Positions 25,582 to 37,058 of a stretch of DNA of 64,000 nt are shown here, piece after piece. The position numbers were made by a program, and so were the translations under genes. Source of the stretch: Escallonia rubra (taxonomy: Eukaryota > Streptophyta > Magnoliopsida > Escalloniales > Escalloniaceae); NCBI GenBank assembly GCA_033065855.1, contig JAVXUO010000938.1:225306-289305 (forward strand). Direction: 5' to 3'. Under the pieces are notes generated by a model. The model was not told the origin of the DNA. It worked only from the letters and a program-made list of their open reading frames with translations, and made no database searches. Numbering within the stretch: the stretch's first letter is position 1; each line of letters starts with the position of its first letter.

Positions 25582-27645
25582 ATGTGGCCTATTAGAGGCA
25601 AATTATCTTTGTTCCGAAATCAAAAATTCCTGCAATTTTTTTTTATTCTGCCTTAAATATTTTGTACGTTTTTCTCAGTGAAATAAGGTGTGGCAAATCA
25701 GGTGCGAAGAGAATATCTATGATTTCCCTTCATTCGGAGAAAATGTACTCTCCCTTACATATGTCGATCTTGAGATGTACCATAAAGTGTGACACGCATT
25801 GTCTGATATAAGAAACGACTTCTTTACGTTTAAATGAGACGCAAACAATATATAGTTGTACATCCAAAGTTCGTCGTACGACAATTTTCACCTTTTTGCG
25901 GAAATTTTGACGTGCATTTTGTCCAACTATGATTACAGCTTTTTCGTGAGTGAATATGCGCTTTGTGCCCTTTGAAGCGACGTGTATATGAGCTTTTGAA
26001 AGTAGGGTGTGTCTTATGCTTGTCCGTTGCTTTTAATATGTATTTACTTATTAAAAGTAGCATTTCAGAGATAAAATTACTCATGTCGTCTCTGATTAGT
26101 TCGTACGTTCAGATTTAGAAGTATCCTAACTTTTGTGCGTGCACATCTAAAGTCTGACGTGTGGAAACGATTAATTGCTTGGATGTATGAACATGTTTCC
26201 TTTTCCTCTCAAGCGCTAGTATTAAATCTATATAATTATTCATGTACGCATACTTTCAAATCATATGTATGCATATAGTTATGTTTGTACGTACGCGTAC
26301 TTCCAAACTCATGTTTCCGTTTTGCCTTGTATATCCTTTTTTAAAAACTATGGTTCTGTTTTGCCTTGTACGTCAATTTTTCCTTTCTTTTTTTTTTTAA
26401 CTCAAATTCAATATACTCCCTCCGTTCCAAAAAAAAAATTTATTCATATTTTCTTTTTGAGTTGTTCCAAAAAAAAATTATCACTTTCTAAATTAAAAAA
26501 GATTCAATGGGTTGCTTTTTATATTTACTTTTTTTACATTTTTTTTATTCGATTTCTCTCTCTATATATAATCATCAACCAACCCATTTTCTCCCTCCCT
26601 CCCTCCCTCCCTCCTTCCGTTCCCCCTCTTCCCTCGGGATAGAATGGGAAATGACTTATATTCTTAATATGCGTGCCAAGTAAAAATAGAGCAATTTTTT
26701 TTTTTGAGAAATAGGGACTATTTTTTGTCATGGATTTTGCTTAATGGTACCAACATATCCCAAATAAACTATATTCTTGTATTATTATTTTTCCTACTCT
26801 AATTGCAAGATACCGAAGACTTTAGATGCCTCTTTTTGTCTTCTGATGATGGCTGCGTATACAAGATCTGATAACAGAAGAAAGACAGTCACAAAGACAA
26901 TTTAGCAGAAAAGAGTAGCATGAAAGGCAAGCAACAGTAGATAATCCTGAAGTTCAAAAGAAGAAAGAAAGCAATTCTTAAGATGGATTGTCAATTTAAG
27001 ATGCAAATGGTGGAGTAGAAGTGAGAGGAGTACCTTTCACCATCAGATGCAGCAGGTGAAAGGAGTATCAGTGTGAGGTAAGATGGTTCCTATCAAGGGG
27101 AAGGGCATCTCATGAGATGCTAAAAATCTTCCAACAACGGGTCGAAAAGCTCTGTTTGACAACAAAAAAAAAAATTGTTTTCAGTTTTTGGAAAAAAAAA
27201 ATTAAAGAGCAGCTTAATTTTATTTTTTTTATAAAAAACAAGTGGGTGTTTGATAACCCTGTTTTATTTTGAATTTTTTTTTTTGTTTTTTATAACTCCA
27301 GTTTTTATTTTGAGTTTTTTTTGTGGTGGTTTGCCGTGGCAGTAGTAGGGCGTGCCGGTGGCCGACGGTGGCTGGTGGCTGCCTGCAGTGGTCGCTGGCC
27401 GCCGACGGTGGTCGTCGCAGGTGGTCACCGGCCGCCGGCGGTGATCGCCGGAGGTGGCTGGCAGTCACCGGAGGTTGCCGCCGGTGGTAGCCAGAGGTGG
27501 TCGTTTGGGGTGGCTGCCGGGCGGCAGTGGTCGCTGGTGGTGGCTGTCGACGGTGAGAGGGTGGTGGTGGTCTCCAAAAAAAAAAACCAAAGCTGAAAAA
27601 AAAAAAAATTGGAGTTTTTTTTTTCTTTTTCAGTTTAAAAACTAG
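25582..27645. other. Spacer with low-complexity and MITE traces
   Basis: I see no gene. TACTCCCTCCGTTCC at 26414 is the terminal motif of Stowaway (Tc1/mariner) MITEs, and poly-A/T, CTATATATA and CCCT runs follow to about 26640, but no matching right end is clear. From about 27150 the sequence is T-rich with a GGTGGC-rich block (27320-27570) that gives only low-complexity frames. CTCTGTTTGAC near 27151 mirrors GTCAAACAGGG near 28900, which may mark an older element into which the next one inserted. Confidence 0.4.
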
Positions 27646-27939
27646 TTTTTTAAAGGGCAAATTACACTTATATCCCTGAGGTTTAGGTATAATTACAGTC
27701 AAGGACAACGAGTTTCAAAATGTAACATTCCGTGACCAAACACTTTTTAAATGGTCCATCCGTTAGGGTTCCGTCCAAAAATTGTACTTTTTTGTATGAT
27801 GTCATCAATATGTATTTTTAAAATGACGATACTACCCCTTGTACTATATATATTGAATATTTTTAAAAAATTTAAATTAAAATTTCAAGCCTTAATTTAA
27901 AGTCACAATTAGGATTTTATTGAAAACTTAATTTGCAAA

Positions 27940-28170
27940 TTAGGATATTATTGAAACCCTGATTTGTAAATTAGGGTTTTCTTGGAACCCTAATTTACAA
28001 ATTAGGATTTTCCTGAAACCCTAATTTGCAAATTAGGATTTTCCTGAAACCCTAATTTGCAAATTAGGATTTTCCTGAAACCCTAATTTGCAAATTAGGG
28101 TTTTCCGGGAACCCTAATTTCCAAATTAGGGTTCCAAGAAAACCCTAATTTGCAAATTAGGTCCAATCCC
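27940..28170. repeat. 30-bp palindromic array with AACCCTAATTT
   Basis: About seven units of about 30 bp each contain CTAATTTGCAAATTAG, a perfect palindrome, joined by GATTTTCCTGAAACC. The centre of each unit can form a hairpin, and each repeats ACCCTAA. The array parallels the one in the relative at 399-1735. Confidence 0.8.
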
Positions 28171-28500
28171 TCACCCTCGGCAGCCCCTTCCGACCCCGCC
28201 GGCAACCCCTTCCCTCCCCGCTGGCAGTCCCCTTCCCTCCCCGTCGGTAACCCCTCCCTCCCCGCCGGCAGTCCCCTTCCCCGCCGGCAGCCCCTTCCCT
28301 CCCCGCCGGCAGTCCCCTTCCATCCCCGCCGGCAGTCCCCTTCCATCCCCGCCGACAGCCCCTTCCCTCACCCCGACACCCTCCCCGCCGACAGCCCCTT
28401 CCCTCACCCCGGCAGCCTCTTCCCTCTCCGCCGGCAGTCCCCTTCCCAGCCAACAGCCCCTTCCCTCACCCCCCAGTCCCCTTCTCCACCGACAGATCCA
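28171..28500. repeat. C-rich array CCGGCAGTCCCCTTCC
   Basis: Tandem units of about 20-25 bp contain CCGGCAGTCCCCTTCC or CCGGCAGCCCCTTCC. The open frames across it (Pro/Ser-rich on plus, Gly/Arg-rich on minus) are repeat artefacts, not genes. Confidence 0.8.
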
Positions 28501-28933
28501 CCACCGGCGACGTCGCCGTCGCTCTTCCCCCTCCATCCCTTCTCTCCTCCCTCGCAGCAGGGGTGCGGCGATTGGGGGCTGTCCTTGACCCCGTTCATGC
28601 AGTAGAAGTGACAGAAATAGGGTTGGGGGGATGGGGGATGGGGGGTGGGGGCGCGGGGGGGTGGGGTGCTGGGTGTGGGGAGAGGAAGAATAAACATTAA
28701 ATTTAGTGGGTAATTTATTTTAAAGTCAAGGGAAATCAAGTCTTTTTGTCAAAACCGTTAAGTATTTTTGTATTCCATTTGTCAATGGACATAAGTGTTA
28801 CATTTTGAAACTTTGTGTCATCGCGTGTAATTACCCCCAAACCTCAGGGATATAAGTGTAATTTACCCTTTTTTAAATTAAAGAAGAAAAAAAAACTCCG
28901 TCAAACAGGGCCTTTAGTGTAGCGAGATATATA

Positions 28934-31900
28934 TAGAGTTGTCAAAAGGGCCGGACGGCCCGCGGGCTGGCCCGACCCGGCCCGGTTCTGGCCCGGGCTG
29001 GCCCGACCCCTGAAGGTGAACAGTAACGGCCCAACAGATTTGGGCTTGGGGCCAGGGCCTGGACCAGGCCAAAGAATTCTGGGAAAAAGCCCGGCCCGAC
29101 CCGGAAACGACCCGGTTATGGCCCGGTTCGGCCCCACCACTTGGTTTGAATTTTTTTGTTTTCCCCCCCTTTCTTCCACCCATTTTCCAAAATTCCACTT
29201 TTACCCCCCCAACAGCAATATAACGGCTAGTTTGGGGAGTATTTTAGTCTAACTTCATTTTTCCAACTCCTTTAAAGGTTTTTACACTCTTACCCTCCCC
29301 AACAACTATAAACGGATAGTTTGTAGGGGTATTTTGGTCTTTTGTAAAGTTTCTAAAATCTATAAATTCACACCATTTCTCTCTAATTTTTCACACCAAT
29401 CTTCTTACTCTCTCTTACCTAAACATTCTATATTTCTACAAGCTTTGCTACTATTTTCCTCTCCAATTACTACTCTTGCTAATTACTACTAGTATTTACT
29501 AATTAGTACTCTTGTTTATTAATTAGTAGTCTTACTAAATTCTAATTACTAACTACTACTCTTATTAATTTGTTACTCTCTAATTCTTTTGTCTAGTAAT
29601 TAGTAATTAGTGAATTTTTATTTATTAATTACTATTACTAAATGCTTTTTAATTACTAACTCTCTCCACATTGGATCAGAATTACCCTCAGTGATTAATA
29701 TTTGTTACTCGTTCATTCTTTTAATTGTTATTTCTTATTACTACTTTTATACTTGTGTATTTAGTTACTCTTACAATTTTTAGCGTGAAATATGGCTGGA
29801 TTATTGAAGAAAATGAGGCGTGCATCGTCATCACGAAAAACATCATCATCATCGCAAGCACCACCACCAGCACAAGCGCCAGCGCCACGGCCATCACAAA
29901 CACCAATCGAAGCACCAACACAACCATTCGTTCGTGGATGAATGAGTACAGGCTGTATGATAGATACCCAAGCCAATTGGGAGTTCAATCAAAACATTCC
30001 AGATTTTGAATACACGTCTGATGAAGACCCCCCGCATTATAGTCAAGGACGCAGCTCGGTTGGCGAAGCTACTACTCAGTGGCATAATCTCAACCCTATG
30101 CCTGGTCATGATGAAGAAGGGCCGAGCAATGCCTCCGATAACGTGCCAAAAGTCCAAAAGAGAAAAAAGAAGAAAGCCGAGTGTTGGAATCATTTCGATG
30201 TAGTTACGGTGGACGGCATCCGAAAAGCTCGATGTAAGTACTGCTCTAAATTATTTTCGTCTGGTAGTGGTAATGGACATCTTAACAGGCATTACCCTCA
30301 GTGTGCACCTCGACAAGGCCACGTCGAACCTACCCAAACGCAGATATCTTTTGACGGTAAGTTATTTGTTTATAATCAGCGAGAGCAAAGAGACGGTCTC
30401 GCTGAATTTGTTATTCATGATGAACAAGCCTTTTCTTTTGCCGATAATTCTAAGTACTCTAGATATATGAATACATACGTTCAACCTTTGTACAAAAAGG
30501 TTACTAGAAACACAACTAGATTCGATGCACTCCGACAGTACAATGCTGCCAAAGCACGCTTTATCAATTATTTCGATAAATTTGACGGTAAAGTTAGTCT
30601 TACTTCTGATATTTGGTAATCTCCATTTACTTTTGTTAGTTATTCTTGTGTGACCGCTCATTGGATTGATGCAGATTGGGTTATGCACAAGAGAATCATC
30701 GCTTTCGAGCACTTTCCTTATCCGCACGATGGAATGAACATTGCTATTCTTATATTAAAAGCATGTACCACATTTAAAATAAAGGATAAGATTATGAGTG
30801 TTAGTTTTGATAATGCTTCTAATAATAAAGCTGCTGTTGCAGCTTTAAAGGACACGCTTCAACATGTACTTCATAGTAAATTATTTCATGTTCGCTGTGT
30901 TTGTCACATTATTAATTTAATTGTTCAAGATGGTTTAGCTGCTGCAGAAGATATTCTGCTCAAAATGAGGGGTATGACAGCGTATGTTAATGGCTCGAGT
31001 TTGAGAACACAACAATTTAAAACGTTGTGTGTTCAATATAATATACCTCGCAGGAGAACAGTTACAGATGTGGTCCACAGGTGGAACTCTACATACTACA
31101 TGCTTTTACACATTCTGGCATACCGAGAAGTCTATACGCATTTTCTACTAACCCAGTTCCCAGCCGGCTTGCCAACTCAAGAGGAATGGCAGATGGCCAC
31201 ATACCTAGCTGAATTTTTAAAGGTATTCTATACGTCTACCAATTTATTGTCTGGTACGTACTATCCCACCTCTCCTCTCGCTGTAATAGAAATTCTCAAG
31301 ATGGCTACAATGTTAACAAAATGGAGATATATAGGACCCTTTCAACAAATAGTAAAAGAGATGGATAAAAAATTTAATAAATATTGGAAGAAATTGCCTG
31401 TTATTTTTGTTGTGGCTACTTGTTTAGATCCTAGGTTAAAGTTGCATGGCGTGAACGCCTCGATACAAGAGATATCGAAATTAATGTGTTACACAGCAGA
31501 TGAGACAACCGCACTCACAGCAAAAGTGAGCAAGAGGTTTGAGGACTTGTTCAACCTCTATCGTAATTCTGCTGACGTGCGCGGGCGAGCTACATCATCC
31601 ACTGCTGAGAGGTATTATGCGCCATACCTTCAAGGCTTTGAACATCTAGTAGCAAGACAACTACCAGGTGAAGGTACTTCTAATTCGGCAGGTTCATATA
31701 CTTTTTCCTCTTTTAATGAGATTGGTGTATATTCAAATACTGATCATTATTCTGATTTATCAAGGCAAGAACATGTTAATTTTAATTTGTTAAATTTTTG
31801 GAAACAAAATCAAAACATGTATAAAACTTTATCCCAAATTGCACGGGATGTACTGCCAGTGCAAGCCTCCACGGTTGCTTCAGAGTCGGCATTTTCAGCC

Positions 31901-32714
31901 AGCGGGAGGGTTTTGGATGACAGGAGGAGTCGTCTTAACCCCGAGTCGCTCGAGCTATGTGTATGTTGGAAGGATTATCTTGATGCGAATTACCGCGAGC
32001 AAGATAAACCGATTGATGATAGGAAGAGCAGTGACTCGGATATTGAAGTACTTCCGGATGATTAGGTAATTTCTTTTTATTTTCCTTCTCTTAAGTTTTA
32101 AGAATAAATTTTTTCACAAAATATACTTTTTTCCATATATATAAAATAAATTTTTACAAGCAAGATATATATTTTTTCGTATATATAAAAAAATAGGTAA
32201 CTTCGCCTGTTTGTTTACAAGCAGCCGGTCCCAAGCCCGGATAAAAGGATGAGGGCCTATGAACACATTTATTAAATGTAAAAGTAGCCTACAACAGTTT
32301 GCTCTATATAACGATCATTGTCGCTAAATGTTATTAGTGTCATTTTGCATGCATTCTTTTAACAATTGTTTTAGCATTACAATCGTTTTGCATACGTTCT
32401 TTTAAGAATTGTTTTAGCGTTACAAAATAAAAGTTACTAAACATATTTAAAAGGAAATACTCATGTAGTAACCAATTCTTTTTTCCCAATTCAAGATAAA
32501 TTCATGAGGAAGTGGTATCTCTAATAAAACAACATTATGAGTAAAGAGGGATAATTATATCCAATTAAAGAAAGAAATTACACACAAAAAAAATTTGGGC
32601 CCGGGCCCGGCCCTAAATATTGGGCCTAGCATTTCTCCTCAGTCGGCCCGACCCAGATTGGCAGCCCCTTGGCCCGGCCCCGCTTCAAGCCCGATGGGCC
32701 GTTTGACACCTCTA
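28934..32714 (+). mobile_element. hAT transposon, near-complete (hAT-1)
   Basis: This 3781-bp element is bounded by a perfect 8-bp target duplication GATATATA (28926-28933 and 32715-32722), diagnostic for hAT. The terminal inverted repeats are TAGAGTTGTCAAAAGGGCC and TAGAGGTGTCAAACGGCCC (right end read inward). Both ends are packed with GGCCCGGGCC-type subterminal motifs, which in hAT elements are transposase binding sites. It encodes a BED zinc-finger/hAT transposase broken by two stop codons. The intact duplication points to a fairly recent insertion. Confidence 0.93.
29792..32065 (+). pseudogene. hAT transposase (zf-BED, Ac/RICESLEEPER-like), two nonsense codons
   Basis: One reading frame runs 758 codons from ATG 29792 to the final TAG at 32063. 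It is interrupted only by TGA at 29939-29941 and TAA at 30617-30619, with no frameshift. The N-terminus is Ser/Pro/Ala-rich, followed by a basic KKKK region. A BED zinc finger (CKYCSKLF.. with HLNRH and a later Cys) lies at about 29.9-30.3 kb. The RNase-H-like core has SDIW, HCxxHxxNLIVQDGL-like HIINLIVQDGL and RWNST. The C-terminal hAT dimerisation domain ends ASTVASESAFSASGR and RSRLNPE. The TAA follows SDIW, a conserved catalytic-core motif. A start at 29942 after the TGA would still keep the BED finger. The protein cannot be made full length without readthrough. It would have cut and pasted the element and its short relatives. Confidence 0.93.
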
Positions 32715-32742
32715 GATATATATGTTGCAAGAAGCATAATTG

Positions 32743-33922
32743 TAGAGTTGTCAACGGGCCGGCCCAGCGGGCCTCCAATGAAATCGGGCCGGGGCCAGGC
32801 CTCACAAATGAAAAACGGGCCGGGCCGGGCCTAAAACCTGGGATATATGGGTCCAGTCCAAGCCAGGCCCTAGGCCCAATATTTAGGGCCGGGCTTGGGC
32901 CGGGCCCGGGCCCAATCCAAATTTTTTTTTTCCTTTCTTCCCAACTTTTTATTATAAAGACTTCTTCAACAAAGGGCAAAGTTTTTGTAAACGGACCATT
33001 GAGTATACAATCACTTTTTCACGAATTAACCCCCTTTCGAAAAGGCAAATTGATGTTGATTGACCATTAACCACGGATTAAGTGCAAAAACTAGTTGTTC
33101 TAACCCACACATACTGATTTTAAGTGCAAAATTCAATCTCTTTCGTAATATGGTGTAAAACCTGTAAATGTCAAAGAAAAATAGAGTAGATCAAACAAAA
33201 ACAATAACGAGATCGATGAAGATAAAATAACATCTTTTTTTGTTACATTCAAATTCTTTGGTCATTTAAAGAAACATGAGATTATTCTTCAAGGCTCTTT
33301 AACACGTCACCCACTTCATGAAATTAAATTTAGAATTCAATTCACCTATGTTGGTTTGAAACAAAAAGAATACATAATTTTTATTTATGTTTAGAATACA
33401 TGATAATTGTTTTTATAATTATTCCCTTAGCTTGTGATGTAGAACACAAAGCAAATTCTATAAAATACATTAAATGAAAGCCCACTCAGAAATCATCAAA
33501 AACACGTCATAGTCACCGCACACCCATACTTCTCTGCGTATGTTAAAGAAAGTACTGATCATATGAATTCAATAACACCTCAAAAACTATTAATTTAACT
33601 AAAAAGATCCAAAATATCAACAAAAAAAAAATGTAATAAAATAGACTTCAAAAAAAATAGAAAAGAAAAAAAATTTAGGGGTGGGGGGGGCCTAACGGGG
33701 CCGGGCCGGGCCAAACCCGGGCCATTTTAGGGCTGGGCCAAAAAAGGGCCTTTTTAGGGCCGGGCCGGGCCCGGGCCCGTTTCTCAAAGAATTCGGCCTG
33801 GCCCTGGCCCAAGCCCTAAGGGTTAGGGCCAGTCCGGGCCCAAAAACGGGCCGGGCCAGCCCGGGCCAAAAAGGGGCCAGGCCGGGCCAGCCCGCGGGCC
33901 ATCCGGCCCGTTTTCGCCTTTA
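32743..33922. mobile_element. Non-autonomous hAT element (hAT-2)
   Basis: This 1180-bp element is flanked by a perfect 8-bp duplication CATAATTG (32735-32742 and 33923-33930). The left end is TAGAGTTGTCAACGGGCCGG. The right end read inward, TAAAGGCGAAAACGGGCCGG, has several mismatches in its first twelve bases. Both ends carry GGGCCGGGCC subterminal repeats. The AT-rich interior has no transposase and differs from hAT-1. It sits 28 bp beyond the end of hAT-1, so the two are adjacent, independent insertions. Confidence 0.88.
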
Positions 33923-33930
33923 CATAATTG

Positions 33931-36900
33931 AAAGTTCAAAAAGGGTTGAAATTTGTTATTTGAACCCCTTTATTATTTTTATGATCGACCATTTATCTGA
34001 CATCTTGATCATTATCTTGTATTACTCTTTTAAGGGCATTGACTTTAGATATTTTGGTGGATTAAAAAGTCACATGGAGCGGTCAAAATGTTTTTTCTTC
34101 CATTGCCGCCCAATTTTGGGCAGCAAGAACAAGGCGCACCCAGAAAGTCCATACATCTTGTTTTCCCTTCCCTTTTCTTTTCCATGATGCAAAATGAAAC
34201 AAAACCTTTCATATTTCTCCGCTTTTCCATGCACCCTTTCTCATTTTTTTCACTTCTTTTTTCTTTTTACCAAACGAGCTCTAAAGCTAACCACCAACGT
34301 GTAAAGCTCGACCCCAAGAGGTGTCAATGTAATTACATATATCTAAAGGGTAATAAAGGAGGTAGCCATTGTAACTTTCTTTTTCTTCAAATGATTTTAA
34401 GTATGCTATCTAATTGGCAGTCATATTGTCAAAGTAAACACAGGTTTTCCAAAGTAATGTATGGTCGCACTCACCAACCATAACCTTTTTTGGTCGGTAT
34501 GGCATGAAAGTTGTAAATGAATCGAGTTGTTCATGAACAGCTCGTTGTTTGTTCGCCAAAAGTTCGTTCTTGTTCGTTTGTATTGTAAATGAATCGAACA
34601 TGAACACTTTTTCTAAGTTCATTTATTAAACGAGCCGAACATAAACATGTAAAAGTGTTCATGAATACGTTCGTAATGGCTTATTAGCATGAAATTTTTT
34701 ATAAAACGAATATTGCTTCAAAATATCGAATGGTCCCGAACTATTAGTTCCAACGACTGTTATTTGAGATCCATGTATTTTTTTTAGGTCATGTTAACAT
34801 AACATGTGTTACAGTAGAAAATATCGAATGGTCCCAAACTATTAATGGTCCCGAACTATTAGTTCCAACGACTGTTAAAAATTATCCACTTTACCCCGCT
34901 TCTTTGATGTCCGTCCGTCCATGTTAATCCAGTGATCCTCCAACCAGGGTCTGAATCTGCAACAATGGAAGCTTGGTTCTAAGCACAACATGGATAACGT
35001 AACAGGATAACAAGTGCTCTTACGCGACAGAGCTCTCAACCAAGTGCTCCAACAACAAACAAAACTTTACATAGCAAACCTTGAAAGTTATGAACCCAAC
35101 ACAAACAAAAGACTTAGCGTAAGGGACCGAAGGAAAGAAATTATGAAGATCCCACAATTTAAAGAGTGAGAAGTACAGTGAAGCATACTTTCTCATTCCG
35201 GCGTGTCCTCAAGAACCGAGAGAAATCCAACGTTTGCCTATCGTTATAGCGGAGACCAAAAGGTTAATGTCAGAGTTAAGCGGTTCGCCAACCGTTTCTA
35301 ATAAGGAAACTACACTTTTAGGTCGTTACTTAGGCACTACAACAATAAGGGTAGAGCTCAGATGCTAGGATGAAGCTCAAGAATCAACTCTTCTTTTGAG
35401 AAACTAAACTCAATACTGATTTTGCTGTCAGCAGTACTGATGTGGTTTAGCCTTTCCCTCTTCTAATATCCTTTCAGCTTCTCTTTTCTTTCTCTATACA
35501 ATACCTTTGAACTTCTAGATCACTGGGAAAGAAAATTTTGGTCAAACCAGCTACCTAATAAGTAACATTGAAGAGGAGCTAAACCATAATGGCGAAACAT
35601 TTTTTGCAGTTTCAACACTTGTATGTAAATTGGTTGAACAAATTTATGAAATTGATTGCTAAGGCCCTAAGAATTACCGTGCTTAAATTGGTCATTGCTG
35701 AGGGGTTTAATTTGGCGTTAGAGATTCACCTACTGCTTGTAGAGTTACTCTGTTTATCAATCTAATATTCCAATACCAAGATCCTCTCCATTTCCTTTAC
35801 TTTCTCTCTATGAAACGAAGCGCAATGAGACTTGGGGGTGCTTGTCACGCCCTGAACCTAGGATTAGGTCCGTGGGTTAGGTGTGATCAGCTACAGGCCC
35901 ACTTGACTCTTGTTATGGAGAAGTTTCACTGAACAAGTCATACTAGTCCTCTTATCTTTTTGTCTTTTTTCTATTCTTCTTCTTCAATCAACAACTTGCC
36001 ACTCCATACCCACCTTTGTTGCCACCACCATTACCTAAACAGATTCCGAAACTAAACAACCACCATCAAAACTTCATGAACGAAGCCATTAGCACTTCTC
36101 TTCGACTTTATAGGCACAAGAAACGATAATATAAGCAAAAGCCTAACAAAAACTCCTTTGGAGCATGAGGTAATCTAGCTGGATCAAGCACAAACTTACC
36201 CATCATTTCACTGCGTGCACAGATGCACCCAAAATAACCTGGATTCGGATCATCTGCTGTAGTTAGGATTACAGCACAAGTGTGGTAGGGGAGATCCACG
36301 CCGTCCAAATAAATCTCATGCTTTACAATCAGCTACATCACCATCTTTGCATTTAGGACCGACAAATGTTATAAAGGGCGTGAAAATCATTGTCTTGACT
36401 TCCTCTCTCCTGTATCCTCTTGTCTACTACCAAACCCCCATCGGCTGTTAGCCTGGTAGCAACTCGTCTTCCCACCACCTTTGCTACACCACCCCCCCCC
36501 CCCCCCCCAAAGGTTTCTTTACGTGTATGATTTAGGGATTACAAATACAAGCCCTAAAAAGAAATCTCTCAATGAATTTGTGGAAATTTTCATTCATAAT
36601 ATGATAAGATTAAGTCTGACCAATGCATACAATGATAAGATCCGCCTCACGCAGAGGTGAAAGCTCCTCTAACGACTAGTTTGTTGCCATCATCAGTGCT
36701 TCTCACCCCGTGGCATCATCTCGACAGCATCCAAACCCTCCACAATCAGTCTACATCCAGCCACATCCAACCTTAGGACTGTCTTTGCAATTGGAGGTAA
36801 ACACAGAGAAAGAGGAGAGAGAAGAAAAAGTTTGAAATGTAAAGCGAGAGAGAGAGAGAGAGAAAGAGAGAAAAGTTTAACGGAGAGGAAAGTTTGCTGT

Positions 36901-37058
36901 TAGTTTTTTGAGGTTTTAAGTGACTCGGGTGATGTGGCCAATTCTAGGGCCTAGGATTAATTTGAACGGTTTGGATCTCCCCTATAGCACCTATATTGTA
37001 GCCCTAGCTACACTAGAGCTCCTAAATAATTGCACCTAAAATAACTCGCTCTACAATT
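33931..37058. other. Spacer with repeat fragments and one unrecognised exon-like piece
   Basis: At 34515-34665 there are GTTCATGAACAGCTCG-like repeats in both orientations, probably a transposon remnant. At about 34727-34765 and 34845-34885 a block ending CCCGAACTATTAGTTCCAAC is duplicated. A poly-C run lies at 36491-36508 and an (AG)n run at about 36848-36863. The exon-like piece near 36200 is listed separately. I see no complete gene. Confidence 0.5.
36200..36322 (-). other. Exon-like open segment of unrecognised origin
   Basis: On the minus strand an open stretch reads LDGVDLPYHTCAVILTTADD, then PNPGYFGCICARSEMM, and reaches a consensus donor (ATGATGG before GTAAGT, exon end at 36200). 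Composition and codon use look protein-like, not random. I do not recognise the family, and I cannot find its start, an upstream acceptor or neighbouring exons. It may be an exon of a decayed gene or a captured gene fragment. Confidence 0.3.

Larger units (their letters stand above)
27655..28868. mobile_element. Mutator-like non-autonomous element (MULE MITE B)
   Basis: The inverted ends begin GGGCAAATTACACTTATATC (left) and GGGTAAATTACACTTATATC (right, read inward) and stay similar for about 70 bp. They are flanked by a perfect 9-bp direct repeat TTTTTTAAA (27646-27654 and 28869-28877). The first 16 bp and the following CCCTGAGGTTT are shared with 399-1735, so the two are related. No transposase is present. 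The interior holds two arrays, one AACCCTAATTTGCAAATTAG-like and one C-rich. Confidence 0.85.

Noticed and set aside
28150-28605. Proline-rich 151-codon frame
   Set aside because: It lies wholly in the C-rich array of a Mutator-like element; all frames on both strands are open because of the repeat.
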